Program-made: the position numbers and the translations under genes
The notes under the pieces: model-generated
Told to the model about the DNA's origin: nothing
What the model saw: the letters and a program-made list of their open reading frames with translations, nothing else
The model's database searches: none
Shown here: one piece after another, positions 30,090 to 40,308 of the stretch
Position numbering within the stretch: the stretch's first letter is position 1
How the letters are laid out: each line of letters starts with the position of its first letter
Source: Pseudoduganella violaceinigra DSM 15887
Lineage (GTDB): Bacteria > Pseudomonadota > Gammaproteobacteria > Burkholderiales > Burkholderiaceae_D
DNA: 64,000 bases
Direction: 5' to 3'
Assembly (NCBI RefSeq): GCF_000425385.1
Contig: NZ_KE384358.1
Span: forward strand, 1 to 64,000

Positions 30090-30103
30090 GTCTTATATAA
30101 GAC
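30090..30103. promoter_or_regulatory. Perfect palindrome upstream of aceA, candidate operator
   Basis: GTCTTATATAAGAC is a perfect 14-bp palindrome 79 bases before the aceA ATG, in an AT-rich stretch. Its position suits a dimeric regulator controlling the glyoxylate shunt, but the regulator is not identified. Confidence 0.5.
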
Positions 30104-30261
30104 ATAAAAGAACTTTAATTTCGTTCAGAATCAGATACTTAAAATTTAAATTCCATGATGCGGCATGGCATTTCTCATTTTGAGAGAAACGGCGCAAGCG
30201 CCGACGATGCGCTTTTCATCGCATGAAACGGATCTTTCATATGGTGAAAGGCGCATGAAAG

Positions 30262-30756
30262 TCAGGCGAGTTTTGCTGCGGCCACCAGAACGCCGTCGGC
30301 ATCGGCATAGATCCAATCGCCCGGACGGACAATCACCCCCGCGATCGGGACCGGCACATCACGCTTGCCGACGCCTTCACGCGCGCTGCGCTGGGGATGG
30401 GTGGCCAGCGCCATGACGCCCACATCGCAATGCGCCAACTCCACGCTATCGCGCACGCAGCCATCCACCAGCACGCCGGCCCAGCCATTATTCTGGGCCA
30501 GCAAGCCCAGCTGGCCACCGACCAAGGCGCGGCGCAAGCTGCCGCCGCCATCGACCACCAGCACCCGGCCCCCACCCTGGGTCTCCAGGGTAGCGCGCAC
30601 CAGCGCATTATCCTCATGCACCTTCAGCGTAGCTGCCGGCCCGGCAAACTGCTGGCGCATACCGAAATGGCGGAACACCGGCGGCAGCACCGCCAGCGTC
30701 CCGTTTTCCAGCAAATCCGCGTGCTCATCGCAAAGATCAGTCGTAGCAAAGCTCAT
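30262..30756 (-). CDS. RraA-family protein (RNase E regulator or related aldolase)
   Basis: The 164-residue protein has the RraA core: [20 protein letters not shown], then [17 protein letters not shown] with the Arg-Asp pair that in aldolase members binds metal and substrate, and [13 protein letters not shown] at the end. The family includes E. coli RraA, which inhibits RNase E, and 4-hydroxy-4-methyl-2-oxoglutarate aldolases; sequence alone does not separate them. The ATG at 30756 follows GGAGAGATGCC. The leader begins only 15 bases from a large palindromic element. Confidence 0.85.
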   Translation of the reverse strand: MSFATTDLCDEHADLLENGTLAVLPPVFRHFGMRQQFAGPAATLKVHEDNALVRATLETQGGGRVLVVDGGGSLRRALVGGQLGLLAQNNGWAGVLVDGCVRDSVELAHCDVGVMALATHPQRSAREGVGKRDVPVPIAGVIVRPGDWIYADADGVLVAAAKLA

Positions 30757-30770
30757 GGCATCTCTCCGTA

Positions 30771-30914
30771 AAAATTCGGGGTCAGGTCTGTCTTTTGGAC
30801 AGCGCCACAATATCTTTGATTTAGCTCAATACGCAAATTCTGCCGATTTCGCGTATTGAGATAGATCAAAGAAATGGGCTGCGTGTCCAAATGACAGACC
30901 TGACCCCGAATTTT
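30771..30914. repeat. 144-bp palindromic element (MITE/REP-like)
   Basis: The ends are a perfect 22-bp inverted repeat (AAAATTCGGGGTCAGGTCTG plus TC). Inside it lie TTTTGGACA against TGTCCAAAT and a second imperfect stem of about 20 bp (TTTGATTTAGCTCAATACGC). The whole element can fold into one long hairpin. It fills nearly all the space between the MFS stop (30918) and the rraA leader and encodes nothing credible. Confidence 0.9.
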
Positions 30915-30917
30915 GGG

Positions 30918-32126
30918 TTAGGCGGCGGCGCGCGCTGTGGCGCGGGTGCGGCTGCCGACGCCGGTGGCGGTGGCGATCGCTAACAGCAGGAAGAAGGCGA
31001 TCGTGGCAAATACCATTTGCGGTTTGCCGGCATCCATCCAGAATCCGAACAGCAATGGGCCAAGCGATAAGCCGCTGTCCAGGCCGGAATACACGACGCC
31101 ATAGACGCGGCCAGTGGCGTTCTTCGGTGCCGCGGCGCGTATCATGAGGTCGCGCGATGGGCCGGCAATGCCTGAGAAGAAGCCGACCAGCGCCATCAAC
31201 ACGACCGCGCCCCACGCCGGCACAACGACCAGGCCAATGACCAGCGCCAGCACTGCGGCGACGGCGAATGCCGCGGCAATCGTGCGGTCATGCTGCTTGT
31301 GGCCGCCGCCCAGGAAGCCGCCCAGCACCATGCCCGCAGCACCAGCCAGCATATAGGCGGTGAAGGCGCCGGTTGCCATCGGCAGTGACATGCCGTACAG
31401 CTTGACCAGCCCGGTCGAGGCAAAGCTCTGGATGCCGCCCAGCGCCAGCGCGGTGAGGAAGAAGAAGGCGAAACACATCCATACCGACGGCAGGCGCAGG
31501 AAGTCGAGCGAGCCTTCCGCCGGCGCGCTGGCGGCAGTGTGGATAGTCGGCTCCGGGCGCAGCGCTTCACGGTTCCACCACAGGATCGCCAGCACAATCG
31601 CCGGCAGCGCGGCGGCCGACAGCAAGGCGGTGCGCCAGTCGGTGGCGGCGGCCACGCCGGTCATGAACAGCGGCGCTGCGGCCCAGCCAATGCTGCCGCT
31701 CAGGCCGTGCACCGAGAAGCCGTGTGCCACGCGGTCGCGCGAGACCCGCTGGTTCAGGATGGTGTAGTCGGCCGGGTGGAAGATGCTGTTGCCAAGGCCG
31801 GCCAGCAGGGCCCCGACCATCAGCCCGGCATAATTCGGTGCGTTCGATAGGACCAGGGCCGATACACCGAGCATCGCCATGCCGGAAAACAGGACCCGGC
31901 GCCCTCCCACCCGGTCCACCACGAAGCCTGCCAAGGCTTGGCCAATGCCGGATACGACGAAAAACACCGTCATCAACAGGGCGAGTTCAGAGTAGCTCAG
32001 GTTGAACGCCGGTTTCAGCCAGGGGAATAGCGCGGCCAGGATCAGGTGGTAGAAGTGCGATACGCCGTGCGCCAGCCCTACCAGGCCGATCACCCGCGCA
32101 TCGTTGCGTAGCGTTTGCTTGTCCAT
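30918..32126 (-). CDS. MFS transporter, fosmidomycin-resistance-like subgroup
   Basis: The 402-residue protein has about twelve hydrophobic segments. The loop 2-3 motif reads GFVVDRVGGRRVLFSG, the MFS motif A. Other segments (HGVSHFYHLILAALFPWL, NSIFHPADYTILNQRV, HGFSVHGLSGSIG) are typical of the FSR-like exporter branch. The substrate cannot be read from sequence. It is divergent from an AraC-type regulator with a 70-base spacer, so local regulation of the exporter is likely. Confidence 0.88.
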   Translation of the reverse strand: MDKQTLRNDARVIGLVGLAHGVSHFYHLILAALFPWLKPAFNLSYSELALLMTVFFVVSGIGQALAGFVVDRVGGRRVLFSGMAMLGVSALVLSNAPNYAGLMVGALLAGLGNSIFHPADYTILNQRVSRDRVAHGFSVHGLSGSIGWAAAPLFMTGVAAATDWRTALLSAAALPAIVLAILWWNREALRPEPTIHTAASAPAEGSLDFLRLPSVWMCFAFFFLTALALGGIQSFASTGLVKLYGMSLPMATGAFTAYMLAGAAGMVLGGFLGGGHKQHDRTIAAAFAVAAVLALVIGLVVVPAWGAVVLMALVGFFSGIAGPSRDLMIRAAAPKNATGRVYGVVYSGLDSGLSLGPLLFGFWMDAGKPQMVFATIAFFLLLAIATATGVGSRTRATARAAA

Positions 32127-32196
32127 ATGTGTTGCCTCTCTCGTTTATTGGATGAAAGCATTTTAGGAAAACCCGGCGCGTCCGTTTTGAGCTAGG

Positions 32197-33021
32197 ATGA
32201 CATCATTTGTCGCAAAACCGCCATCCATGCCGATCCAGATCGTCACCCACACCAGGCCGCACGAAAGCCGCCGCGAGCCGACCGCCATCCAGCCCGTGAC
32301 CATGATTGCGCGCGACCTCATTAGCGAGCGCTCCTTGCCGGCACATACGCACGACTGCGCCCAGTTGACCCTGGCCCTGGAGGGAGTGATCCGCGTCAAT
32401 GCCATGGATAGCAGCTGGATCGTGCCGCCGCAGCGTGCGATCTGGACGGCGCCGAATGTCGAGCATTCGCTGACCGTGATTGAAGCGGCACGCTTGCGGC
32501 CGGTGTACGTCACCTCGCTGCTGGATCCTTTCCCCGGCGAGCCGTGCAAGGTGCTCGAAGTTTCGCCGCTGCTGCGCGAATTGATCATGGCACTGGAGCA
32601 GGAAGATCCGGAGGTGCAAACGCGCCGCTCGCAGTTGATCTGCAACCTGATCCTCGACGAGCTGCCGCGCCTGGCTACGCGGCCCATCCGTGTCCCCATG
32701 CCGCGCGATAAGCGCCTGAAAGGCTTGTGCGATGCCCTGCTCTCCGATCCCGGCGCGACGCTGACCCTGGAGGAATGGGCGGGCAAGGCGGGCGCGTCGG
32801 AGCGCACGCTGGCGCGCTTGTTCGAGAAGGAGCTTGGCATGAGCTTCGGCCAGTGGCGACAGCAGGCGCGGCTGGCGCATGCGGCGCCGATGATCACCGG
32901 CGGCATGCCTTTGTCGCAGGTGGCCGACGCGCTGGGCTATTCCAGCCAATCGGCCTTCACGGCCATGTTCCGCAAGACCTTCGGCTGCCCGCCGACCGAG
33001 TTCTTCAACACCCGCAACTGA
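32197..33021 (+). CDS. AraC-family transcriptional regulator
   Basis: The 274-residue protein has an N-terminal cupin-like sensor half (LPAHTHDCAQLTLALEG, VPPQRAIWTAPNVEHSL) and a C-terminal pair of helix-turn-helix motifs (LTLEEWAGKAGASERTLARLF and PLSQVADALGYSSQSAFTAMF) ending with the family GCPPTEF. Divergent placement from the MFS gene suggests it controls that exporter. The start could also be the ATG at 32227. Confidence 0.93.
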   Translation: MTSFVAKPPSMPIQIVTHTRPHESRREPTAIQPVTMIARDLISERSLPAHTHDCAQLTLALEGVIRVNAMDSSWIVPPQRAIWTAPNVEHSLTVIEAARLRPVYVTSLLDPFPGEPCKVLEVSPLLRELIMALEQEDPEVQTRRSQLICNLILDELPRLATRPIRVPMPRDKRLKGLCDALLSDPGATLTLEEWAGKAGASERTLARLFEKELGMSFGQWRQQARLAHAAPMITGGMPLSQVADALGYSSQSAFTAMFRKTFGCPPTEFFNTRN

Positions 33022-33070
33022 TTCGCCTCAATTTGCCGGGCTTGCCAGCCGGGTTTCGCGCTGCATCCAT

Positions 33071-33649
33071 TCATTGCGAGGAGGTGGATCGGCCGCGCTG
33101 GCTGGTTTCGGCGTCGAGCATTTCGCGCAAGGTGGCAAATAGCGGCGCGGTGGCCGTGTGCTTGCGGCCGTACCCCAGGTTGAAGGCGTAGTCGAAATCG
33201 GGCGGATTATCGCCCTGGTTGTGCTGGAGGATGGTCTCCAGCTTGTCAAAGGCTTTTACAGCCTGGGCTTCCGGCGTGGCGGCGGCTTCGTATTCGTCCC
33301 ACAGGGCGATGATTTCCGCACGCAGGGACGGATCGAGGTCGCGCGTCAGGATATGCAAGTCTTCGCGCTCCTGCGCCGACTTGCCGGGATGGGCATGCTG
33401 GTGGATCGCCGGGATGTCGCCATGGATTGCTTCGCCCAGGTCGTGCACCACGCACAGTTTCAATACGCGTGCGATGTCAAGTCCGGGCAGTTGGTCGGCG
33501 AAAACCAGCGCCATCAGCGCCAGCCGCCAGCTGTGCTCGGCGGTGCTTTCGGGCCGGCCCGATGAGGTGAATCCGCTGCGCAGGACGTTTTTGAGCCGCT
33601 CGGCTTCGCGCAGGAAATTCAGGCGGCCGGCCAATGTTGAGTCTTTCAT
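33071..33649 (-). CDS. HD-domain phosphohydrolase (YfbR/HDDC2-like)
   Basis: The 192-residue protein has the metal-binding H...HD...D pattern: TAEHSWRLALMALVF, then VVHDLGEAIHGDIP, with a later conserved Asp in AFDKLETILQHNQ. This matches the 5'-deoxynucleotidase and HDDC2 type of HD hydrolases that act on nucleoside monophosphates. AAGGAG lies seven bases before the ATG at 33649, which fixes the start over the longer frame. It ends 50 bases after the convergent AraC gene. Confidence 0.85.
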   Translation of the reverse strand: MKDSTLAGRLNFLREAERLKNVLRSGFTSSGRPESTAEHSWRLALMALVFADQLPGLDIARVLKLCVVHDLGEAIHGDIPAIHQHAHPGKSAQEREDLHILTRDLDPSLRAEIIALWDEYEAAATPEAQAVKAFDKLETILQHNQGDNPPDFDYAFNLGYGRKHTATAPLFATLREMLDAETSQRGRSTSSQ

Positions 33650-33804
33650 CGATCGCTCCTTTTTCACCGGCGCTTACTACTGGGTGCCAGTGCTGCCACT
33701 CGTCGAATGCAGCGTGGCCAGCTTCGGCCGTGGGGCGCCGCGAGCCGGTCGACTGCAGCGCACCTTGCCACTGATGCGGGGGGGCAAGCCCCCTGTGCCG
33801 CCTG

Positions 33805-36387
<2,583 letters not shown>

Positions 36388-36418
36388 GTCGAACGCTCCT
36401 GATGAATTGTCAACGACA

Positions 36419-36446
36419 ATCTAAGGGCGCGTTGACAAATTTCAAG
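36419..36446 (-). promoter_or_regulatory. Candidate sigma-32 heat-shock promoter of clpB
   Basis: On the minus strand CTTGAA, 13 bases, and CCCTTAGAT resemble the heat-shock consensus CTTGAAA and CCCATNT, about 30 bases before the clpB ATG. The -35 box overlaps the moaE stop codon. Confidence 0.5.
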
Positions 36447-36894
36447 ACCACTTCTTGCGGGCTTCGTCGTCGCTGGTGCGGGCGTCCACCCAGCGCGCGC
36501 CCTCCGGGGTCTGTTCCTTTTTCCAGAACGGCGCCTCGGTCTTCAGGTAGTCGATAATGAATTCGCAAGCCGAGAACGCTTCGCCCCGGTGCGGCGAAGT
36601 GACCGCCACCAGCACGATCTGGTCCATGGGCTTGAGCGGGCCGACGCGATGGATGACCAGCGCGCCATAGATCGGCCAGCGGACCTTGGCCTGCTCAAGG
36701 ATGGCCTGGATCGCCTGCTCGGTCATGCCCGGGTAATGCTCGAGCTCCATTTCGGCCACGGCGGCCCCGTCGTTCAGGTCGCGCACCGTGCCGACAAAGG
36801 TGACGATAGCGCCAACTTTGGCATTCCCGGCGCGCAGTTGCGCCACTTCATGGGACAGGTCGAAGTCGTCGGTCTGGATACGTACTTCGCTCAT
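36442..36894 (-). CDS. moaE: Molybdopterin synthase catalytic subunit
   Basis: MoaE, with the thiocarboxylated MoaD, converts cyclic pyranopterin monophosphate to molybdopterin. The 150-residue protein has AIVTFVGTVRD, LEHYPGMTEQAI, VIHRVGPLKPMD, SPHRGEAFSACEFIIDYLK with conserved His-Arg, and the catalytic lysine region FWKKEQ. Its ATG overlaps the stop of the DUF349 gene by four bases. MoaD, usually adjacent, is not in the window. Confidence 0.95.
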   Translation of the reverse strand: MSEVRIQTDDFDLSHEVAQLRAGNAKVGAIVTFVGTVRDLNDGAAVAEMELEHYPGMTEQAIQAILEQAKVRWPIYGALVIHRVGPLKPMDQIVLVAVTSPHRGEAFSACEFIIDYLKTEAPFWKKEQTPEGARWVDARTSDDEARKKWS

Positions 36895-39452
36895 TTACCC
36901 TCCGCCGCGCCGGTCTTGCGGAACAGCTGCTCGATGCGGCTGGTCGTGCGTGCATCCGCCAAAGCGGGCATGGCGCACAGGGCAAGGATCTGGGTGGCGT
37001 GGCTGGCCGGCTTCTGGCCGGACTTGAGGGAGGACTGCAATACTTCCACCTGCATTTTCAATCGGTCTTTCGCAAATTCGGCGCCGCTGTCGATGCCGGC
37101 CACGATTTCCAGGCGCAGCACTTCGGACAGCAGACGTTGACGGTTGTTTTCCAGTTGGCCGGCGTAGGCCGAGCGCGCAGCCGCGCCCTCACTGGCCGCT
37201 TTCAAGGCTGCGTCGAAACGCGTGCGCAAGGTGCGTTCATGGTCGGCGGGCAGTGCCGGCAAGGCTTGCCAGCGGCCGCTCCAGTCGGCGCCATCGATCT
37301 CGCCCGCTTCGGCAAGCGCGCTTTCCAGCCCCTGCACCAGGCGCAGCTTTTCGCGCATGGAATTGGCCTGCGCGGCCCCGGCCCGCTTGCGGATCGCATC
37401 CGCCTGCGATTGCAGGGCACCGACCGCGGCGCGGTAGCGCTGGTCGATTTTCTGCTCGCTGGCGCGCGGCACGATGCCCGACGCATGCCATGCGGCGGCA
37501 GCGTCTTTCAGCGTCTTGCCGATTGCGCCCAGCACGGCCTTGTCCTCGCCCTCAAAAGTGGCGGACTCCAGCCCCGCGCAAATCGCTTCGCGGGCATGCA
37601 GGTGCGACTTGCGTTCATGGTCGGCGGCATGGGCGTGCTCCTTGCGCTTGGCGAAAATCAGGTCGCAGGCGTTGCGGAACTTCTGCCACAGGGCCTGCTC
37701 CGTCTTGCGCTCGAGCGGCAAGGCGCGGGCGTGGCCCTGCCAGGATTCCTGCAGGCGGCGCAGGGTGTCGATGGTGTGGCGGTCCAGCGGATTGAGTTTG
37801 CCCACTTCTTCGATCAGTTGTTCGCGGCGCGCGACTTCGATCCTGCGCTGCGAGTCGAGCGGCGCCATCAGGCTGTCCATCGCCTTGCTGAAGGCGGCGT
37901 CCAGGCGCTTCTTGTCCTTGCGGTCGATGGTGCCCAGGCGGCTCCAGGCCTGCCGCAGGCGCTGGGTGGACGAAGCCAGAGTGCGCCAGTCGTGCGTATG
38001 CGGCAGGTTGCCCGACGCCGATTCCTCGCGGTCGGCCTGGGCGCCGCCGGCCGCTTCCAGCTGGGCGCTGTCCCTGGCGATCAGGGCGTTCGCTTCATCC
38101 ACCAGCTCTTGCGCCTTGGCCGCGTTGGCATGGCGCTCGTCGGCCAGCTGCTTGAAATGGGCCGCGGCCGGGGCGTAGGCGGCCGTACAGGCGGCGTCGA
38201 ATTTCTCCCACAGCGATTTGGGTGCAGCCCCGGATACGCCATCGAGCGATTTCCAGCGCTCGCGCATACTGCCGACTTTCTTCGCCAGCTCGCTCATGCC
38301 AAGCCCCTCGGCGGGCAGACTTTCCACCGCGTGCACCAGCTCTTCGCGCGACACATTGCCGCCCCAGCGCGCCCAGTCGCCCAGGCGTTTCAGGTCGGCC
38401 CGCACGTGGGCCAGGCGCTCGGCCTGGGCCGGCGTCAGGCGGCCAGTCTTGCTGTCTTTGAGCGTTTTGTCGTGCTCGGCGGCAATGTGGAGCTGGCCCT
38501 GGGTCAGAGCCGCTTCCATCGCTTCGACCAGGTCCATGAAATGGCGATTGGCTTCCTGCTCGACAGCGGAGGGCTTGTGCTTGTCTTTGGGCGCGCGCGG
38601 CGGGCGCGCAGCGAGCGTGGGATGGCCATCGATCGGCGCGGACGCCATGGCCGCTGCCGCATCCGGCGTGGCAGGCGGCGGGGCCGCCGCGAGCTTGTCC
38701 GCGCCATTGGCCACGGTGTTGACCGGTTCGGCTTCGGCCATGGCAGGCACAGGCGGGACAGGCTGCCGCGTGCTGCGTTCGGCTGCCAGGGCCGCGTCAA
38801 AATCATTCAACAGGTGGCGCGGCAATGAGCCACGCTCGGGCGACGTCAGATGGGCTTCATGTTCGCTGGCAAGGCGCTCGAGTTCGGCTGCGTCCGGGTG
38901 CTTGCGCAGGGCGGCCAGCGCATCGATCATGGCACGCTGGAGCGAGACCTGGGCTTCGAGCCGGTCCGCCAGCGCTTCGCGCACATGGGCGAACTCGGCC
39001 GCGGCCACGGGGGCGGCATCGACCACCTTCCATTGCCGGTCGAGGTCGGCCACCAGGTTCGGGGTCAGCTTTTCGTCGGCCAACAAACGCTGCGCAAGAG
39101 CAATGCACGCCTGGGCCTGCTTCTGTTCTGCCTGGACATGGCGGATGGCATCGAGCCGCCCCTGCATCAGCTTGGCGACCCGCCGGTCGGAATTGCGTAC
39201 CGCGTGTTGCACTTTTTCCAAAGCCGCTTGCGAGACGACGTGTTCGGCCGCCGCCAGGCGCACATCGGCAAATTCGCTGTTCAGGATCAGCTCGACCGCG
39301 GCGGCCTCATCCCCGCCCAGGTTGCGGGCAAGTTCGGCTTGCGCGGTGCGGCGTTCGGCGGGATTGCCGAGCGCCGCCTGCGAGCCGCCGGCGCTCGGCT
39401 GTCCTGCAACGCTGGCCTGGCTGGCCTGTCGCTTGAAGAGGAACTCAAACAT
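36891..39452 (-). CDS. Large DUF349-domain protein
   Basis: The 853-residue protein is mostly charged helix and coiled coil, with several DUF349-like units containing W-x2-L/I...R (such as DWRTLASSTQRLRQAWSRLG and LWQKFRNACD). The N-terminal 150 residues look like repeats of a HEAT-type helix pair, and a Pro/Ala linker around 235-285 divides the two parts. No enzymatic motif is present. DUF349 proteins are widespread in proteobacteria but have no assigned role known to me. The overlap with moaE makes cotranscription likely, without obvious functional link. Confidence 0.8.
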   Translation of the reverse strand: MFEFLFKRQASQASVAGQPSAGGSQAALGNPAERRTAQAELARNLGGDEAAAVELILNSEFADVRLAAAEHVVSQAALEKVQHAVRNSDRRVAKLMQGRLDAIRHVQAEQKQAQACIALAQRLLADEKLTPNLVADLDRQWKVVDAAPVAAAEFAHVREALADRLEAQVSLQRAMIDALAALRKHPDAAELERLASEHEAHLTSPERGSLPRHLLNDFDAALAAERSTRQPVPPVPAMAEAEPVNTVANGADKLAAAPPPATPDAAAAMASAPIDGHPTLAARPPRAPKDKHKPSAVEQEANRHFMDLVEAMEAALTQGQLHIAAEHDKTLKDSKTGRLTPAQAERLAHVRADLKRLGDWARWGGNVSREELVHAVESLPAEGLGMSELAKKVGSMRERWKSLDGVSGAAPKSLWEKFDAACTAAYAPAAAHFKQLADERHANAAKAQELVDEANALIARDSAQLEAAGGAQADREESASGNLPHTHDWRTLASSTQRLRQAWSRLGTIDRKDKKRLDAAFSKAMDSLMAPLDSQRRIEVARREQLIEEVGKLNPLDRHTIDTLRRLQESWQGHARALPLERKTEQALWQKFRNACDLIFAKRKEHAHAADHERKSHLHAREAICAGLESATFEGEDKAVLGAIGKTLKDAAAAWHASGIVPRASEQKIDQRYRAAVGALQSQADAIRKRAGAAQANSMREKLRLVQGLESALAEAGEIDGADWSGRWQALPALPADHERTLRTRFDAALKAASEGAAARSAYAGQLENNRQRLLSEVLRLEIVAGIDSGAEFAKDRLKMQVEVLQSSLKSGQKPASHATQILALCAMPALADARTTSRIEQLFRKTGAAEGK

Positions 39453-39532
39453 AGTTGTGCTATGAATGGATCAAAACCACCATCATAGCGCAGCGCCGCC
39501 CGGCAGGGGCGGCGAATGCAGTCACGGCGAAT

Positions 39533-40204
39533 TCAGGCCGTATCCGCAGCGGCGCGATGGGCCGAACGGCTGCGCCGGTGGTAGCGCAGCTTCGGCACAG
39601 GAACCACGGCCTCGTCCTCTTCACGCAGGGTGGCACGCACCTGCTTGGCTTGGGACAAGGATTTCCTGTCTTTCTCGGCGGCAGCGGGCGTACGGCGCGC
39701 TTCCACCACTTGAGCGTCATGGGCAAGGAATTTGTTGGCGATGTCGAACCATGCCTCGCCGCCGATCGCTGAGCGGGCAATGGCGAACAATTCCTTCTCT
39801 TCTTTCTCCAGGCGCTGCAGCAGCAGCGCGCAGAACGATTCAATCGATTCGCAGATTTCCGTCACCTGCTGCTCGCTGCGCTCAGTGGCCGTATCGAGCT
39901 CGGCTTGCAGGCGCCGGATCACCGACAGGGCGGCCTGGTTCAGGCGGCTCAGCTCGTCCAGCAGCTGGTTCGCTTGTTCGGTCGCATTCTGCAGCGCGGG
40001 GATCAGGTACAGCTCGATCTTGCGCCAATGGCAGGCCTGGTACAGGCGCTCCAGGGTTTCGCACGCATATTCAAGCTGGGACAGGGTCAAACGCTGCTGG
40101 CGCAGCAGCGTCGATTGCACGTATTTTTGAAACGACAGCAGGCTAAGGCGCACATTAGCCTGTTCAACGGATAGCGCAACTAATGTATATGTGGCCGTTA
40201 ACAT
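39533..40204 (-). CDS. Helical protein of unknown function
   Basis: The 223-residue protein is almost wholly helical in appearance, with heptad-like Leu spacing (LSRLNQAALSVIRRLQAELDTATERSEQQ) and a basic tail (LRYHRRSRSAHRAAADTA). A segment LEKEEKELFAIARSAIGGEAW faintly recalls the last helices of hemerythrin-like domains, but the metal-binding histidines are missing. GGGAG six bases before the ATG at 40204 sets the start. I do not recognise the family. Confidence 0.6.
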   Translation of the reverse strand: MLTATYTLVALSVEQANVRLSLLSFQKYVQSTLLRQQRLTLSQLEYACETLERLYQACHWRKIELYLIPALQNATEQANQLLDELSRLNQAALSVIRRLQAELDTATERSEQQVTEICESIESFCALLLQRLEKEEKELFAIARSAIGGEAWFDIANKFLAHDAQVVEARRTPAAAEKDRKSLSQAKQVRATLREEDEAVVPVPKLRYHRRSRSAHRAAADTA

Positions 40205-40308
40205 TCTTGCTCCCAAATATCGCTACGCGGAAACGGAAGTACAAGTGTAAATAAGCCCGACAAAAACGCTTTGACATTCCTCAATGTAACGTCACGCGCC
40301 CTCCTAAT

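Noticed and set aside
33760-33795. GC-rich hairpin near the clpB stop
   Set aside because: GGGGG-CAAG-CCCCC is present but without a T tract, so it cannot be called a terminator with confidence.
36999-38828. 609-codon plus-strand frame
   Set aside because: Antisense to the DUF349 gene, with no recognisable domain.
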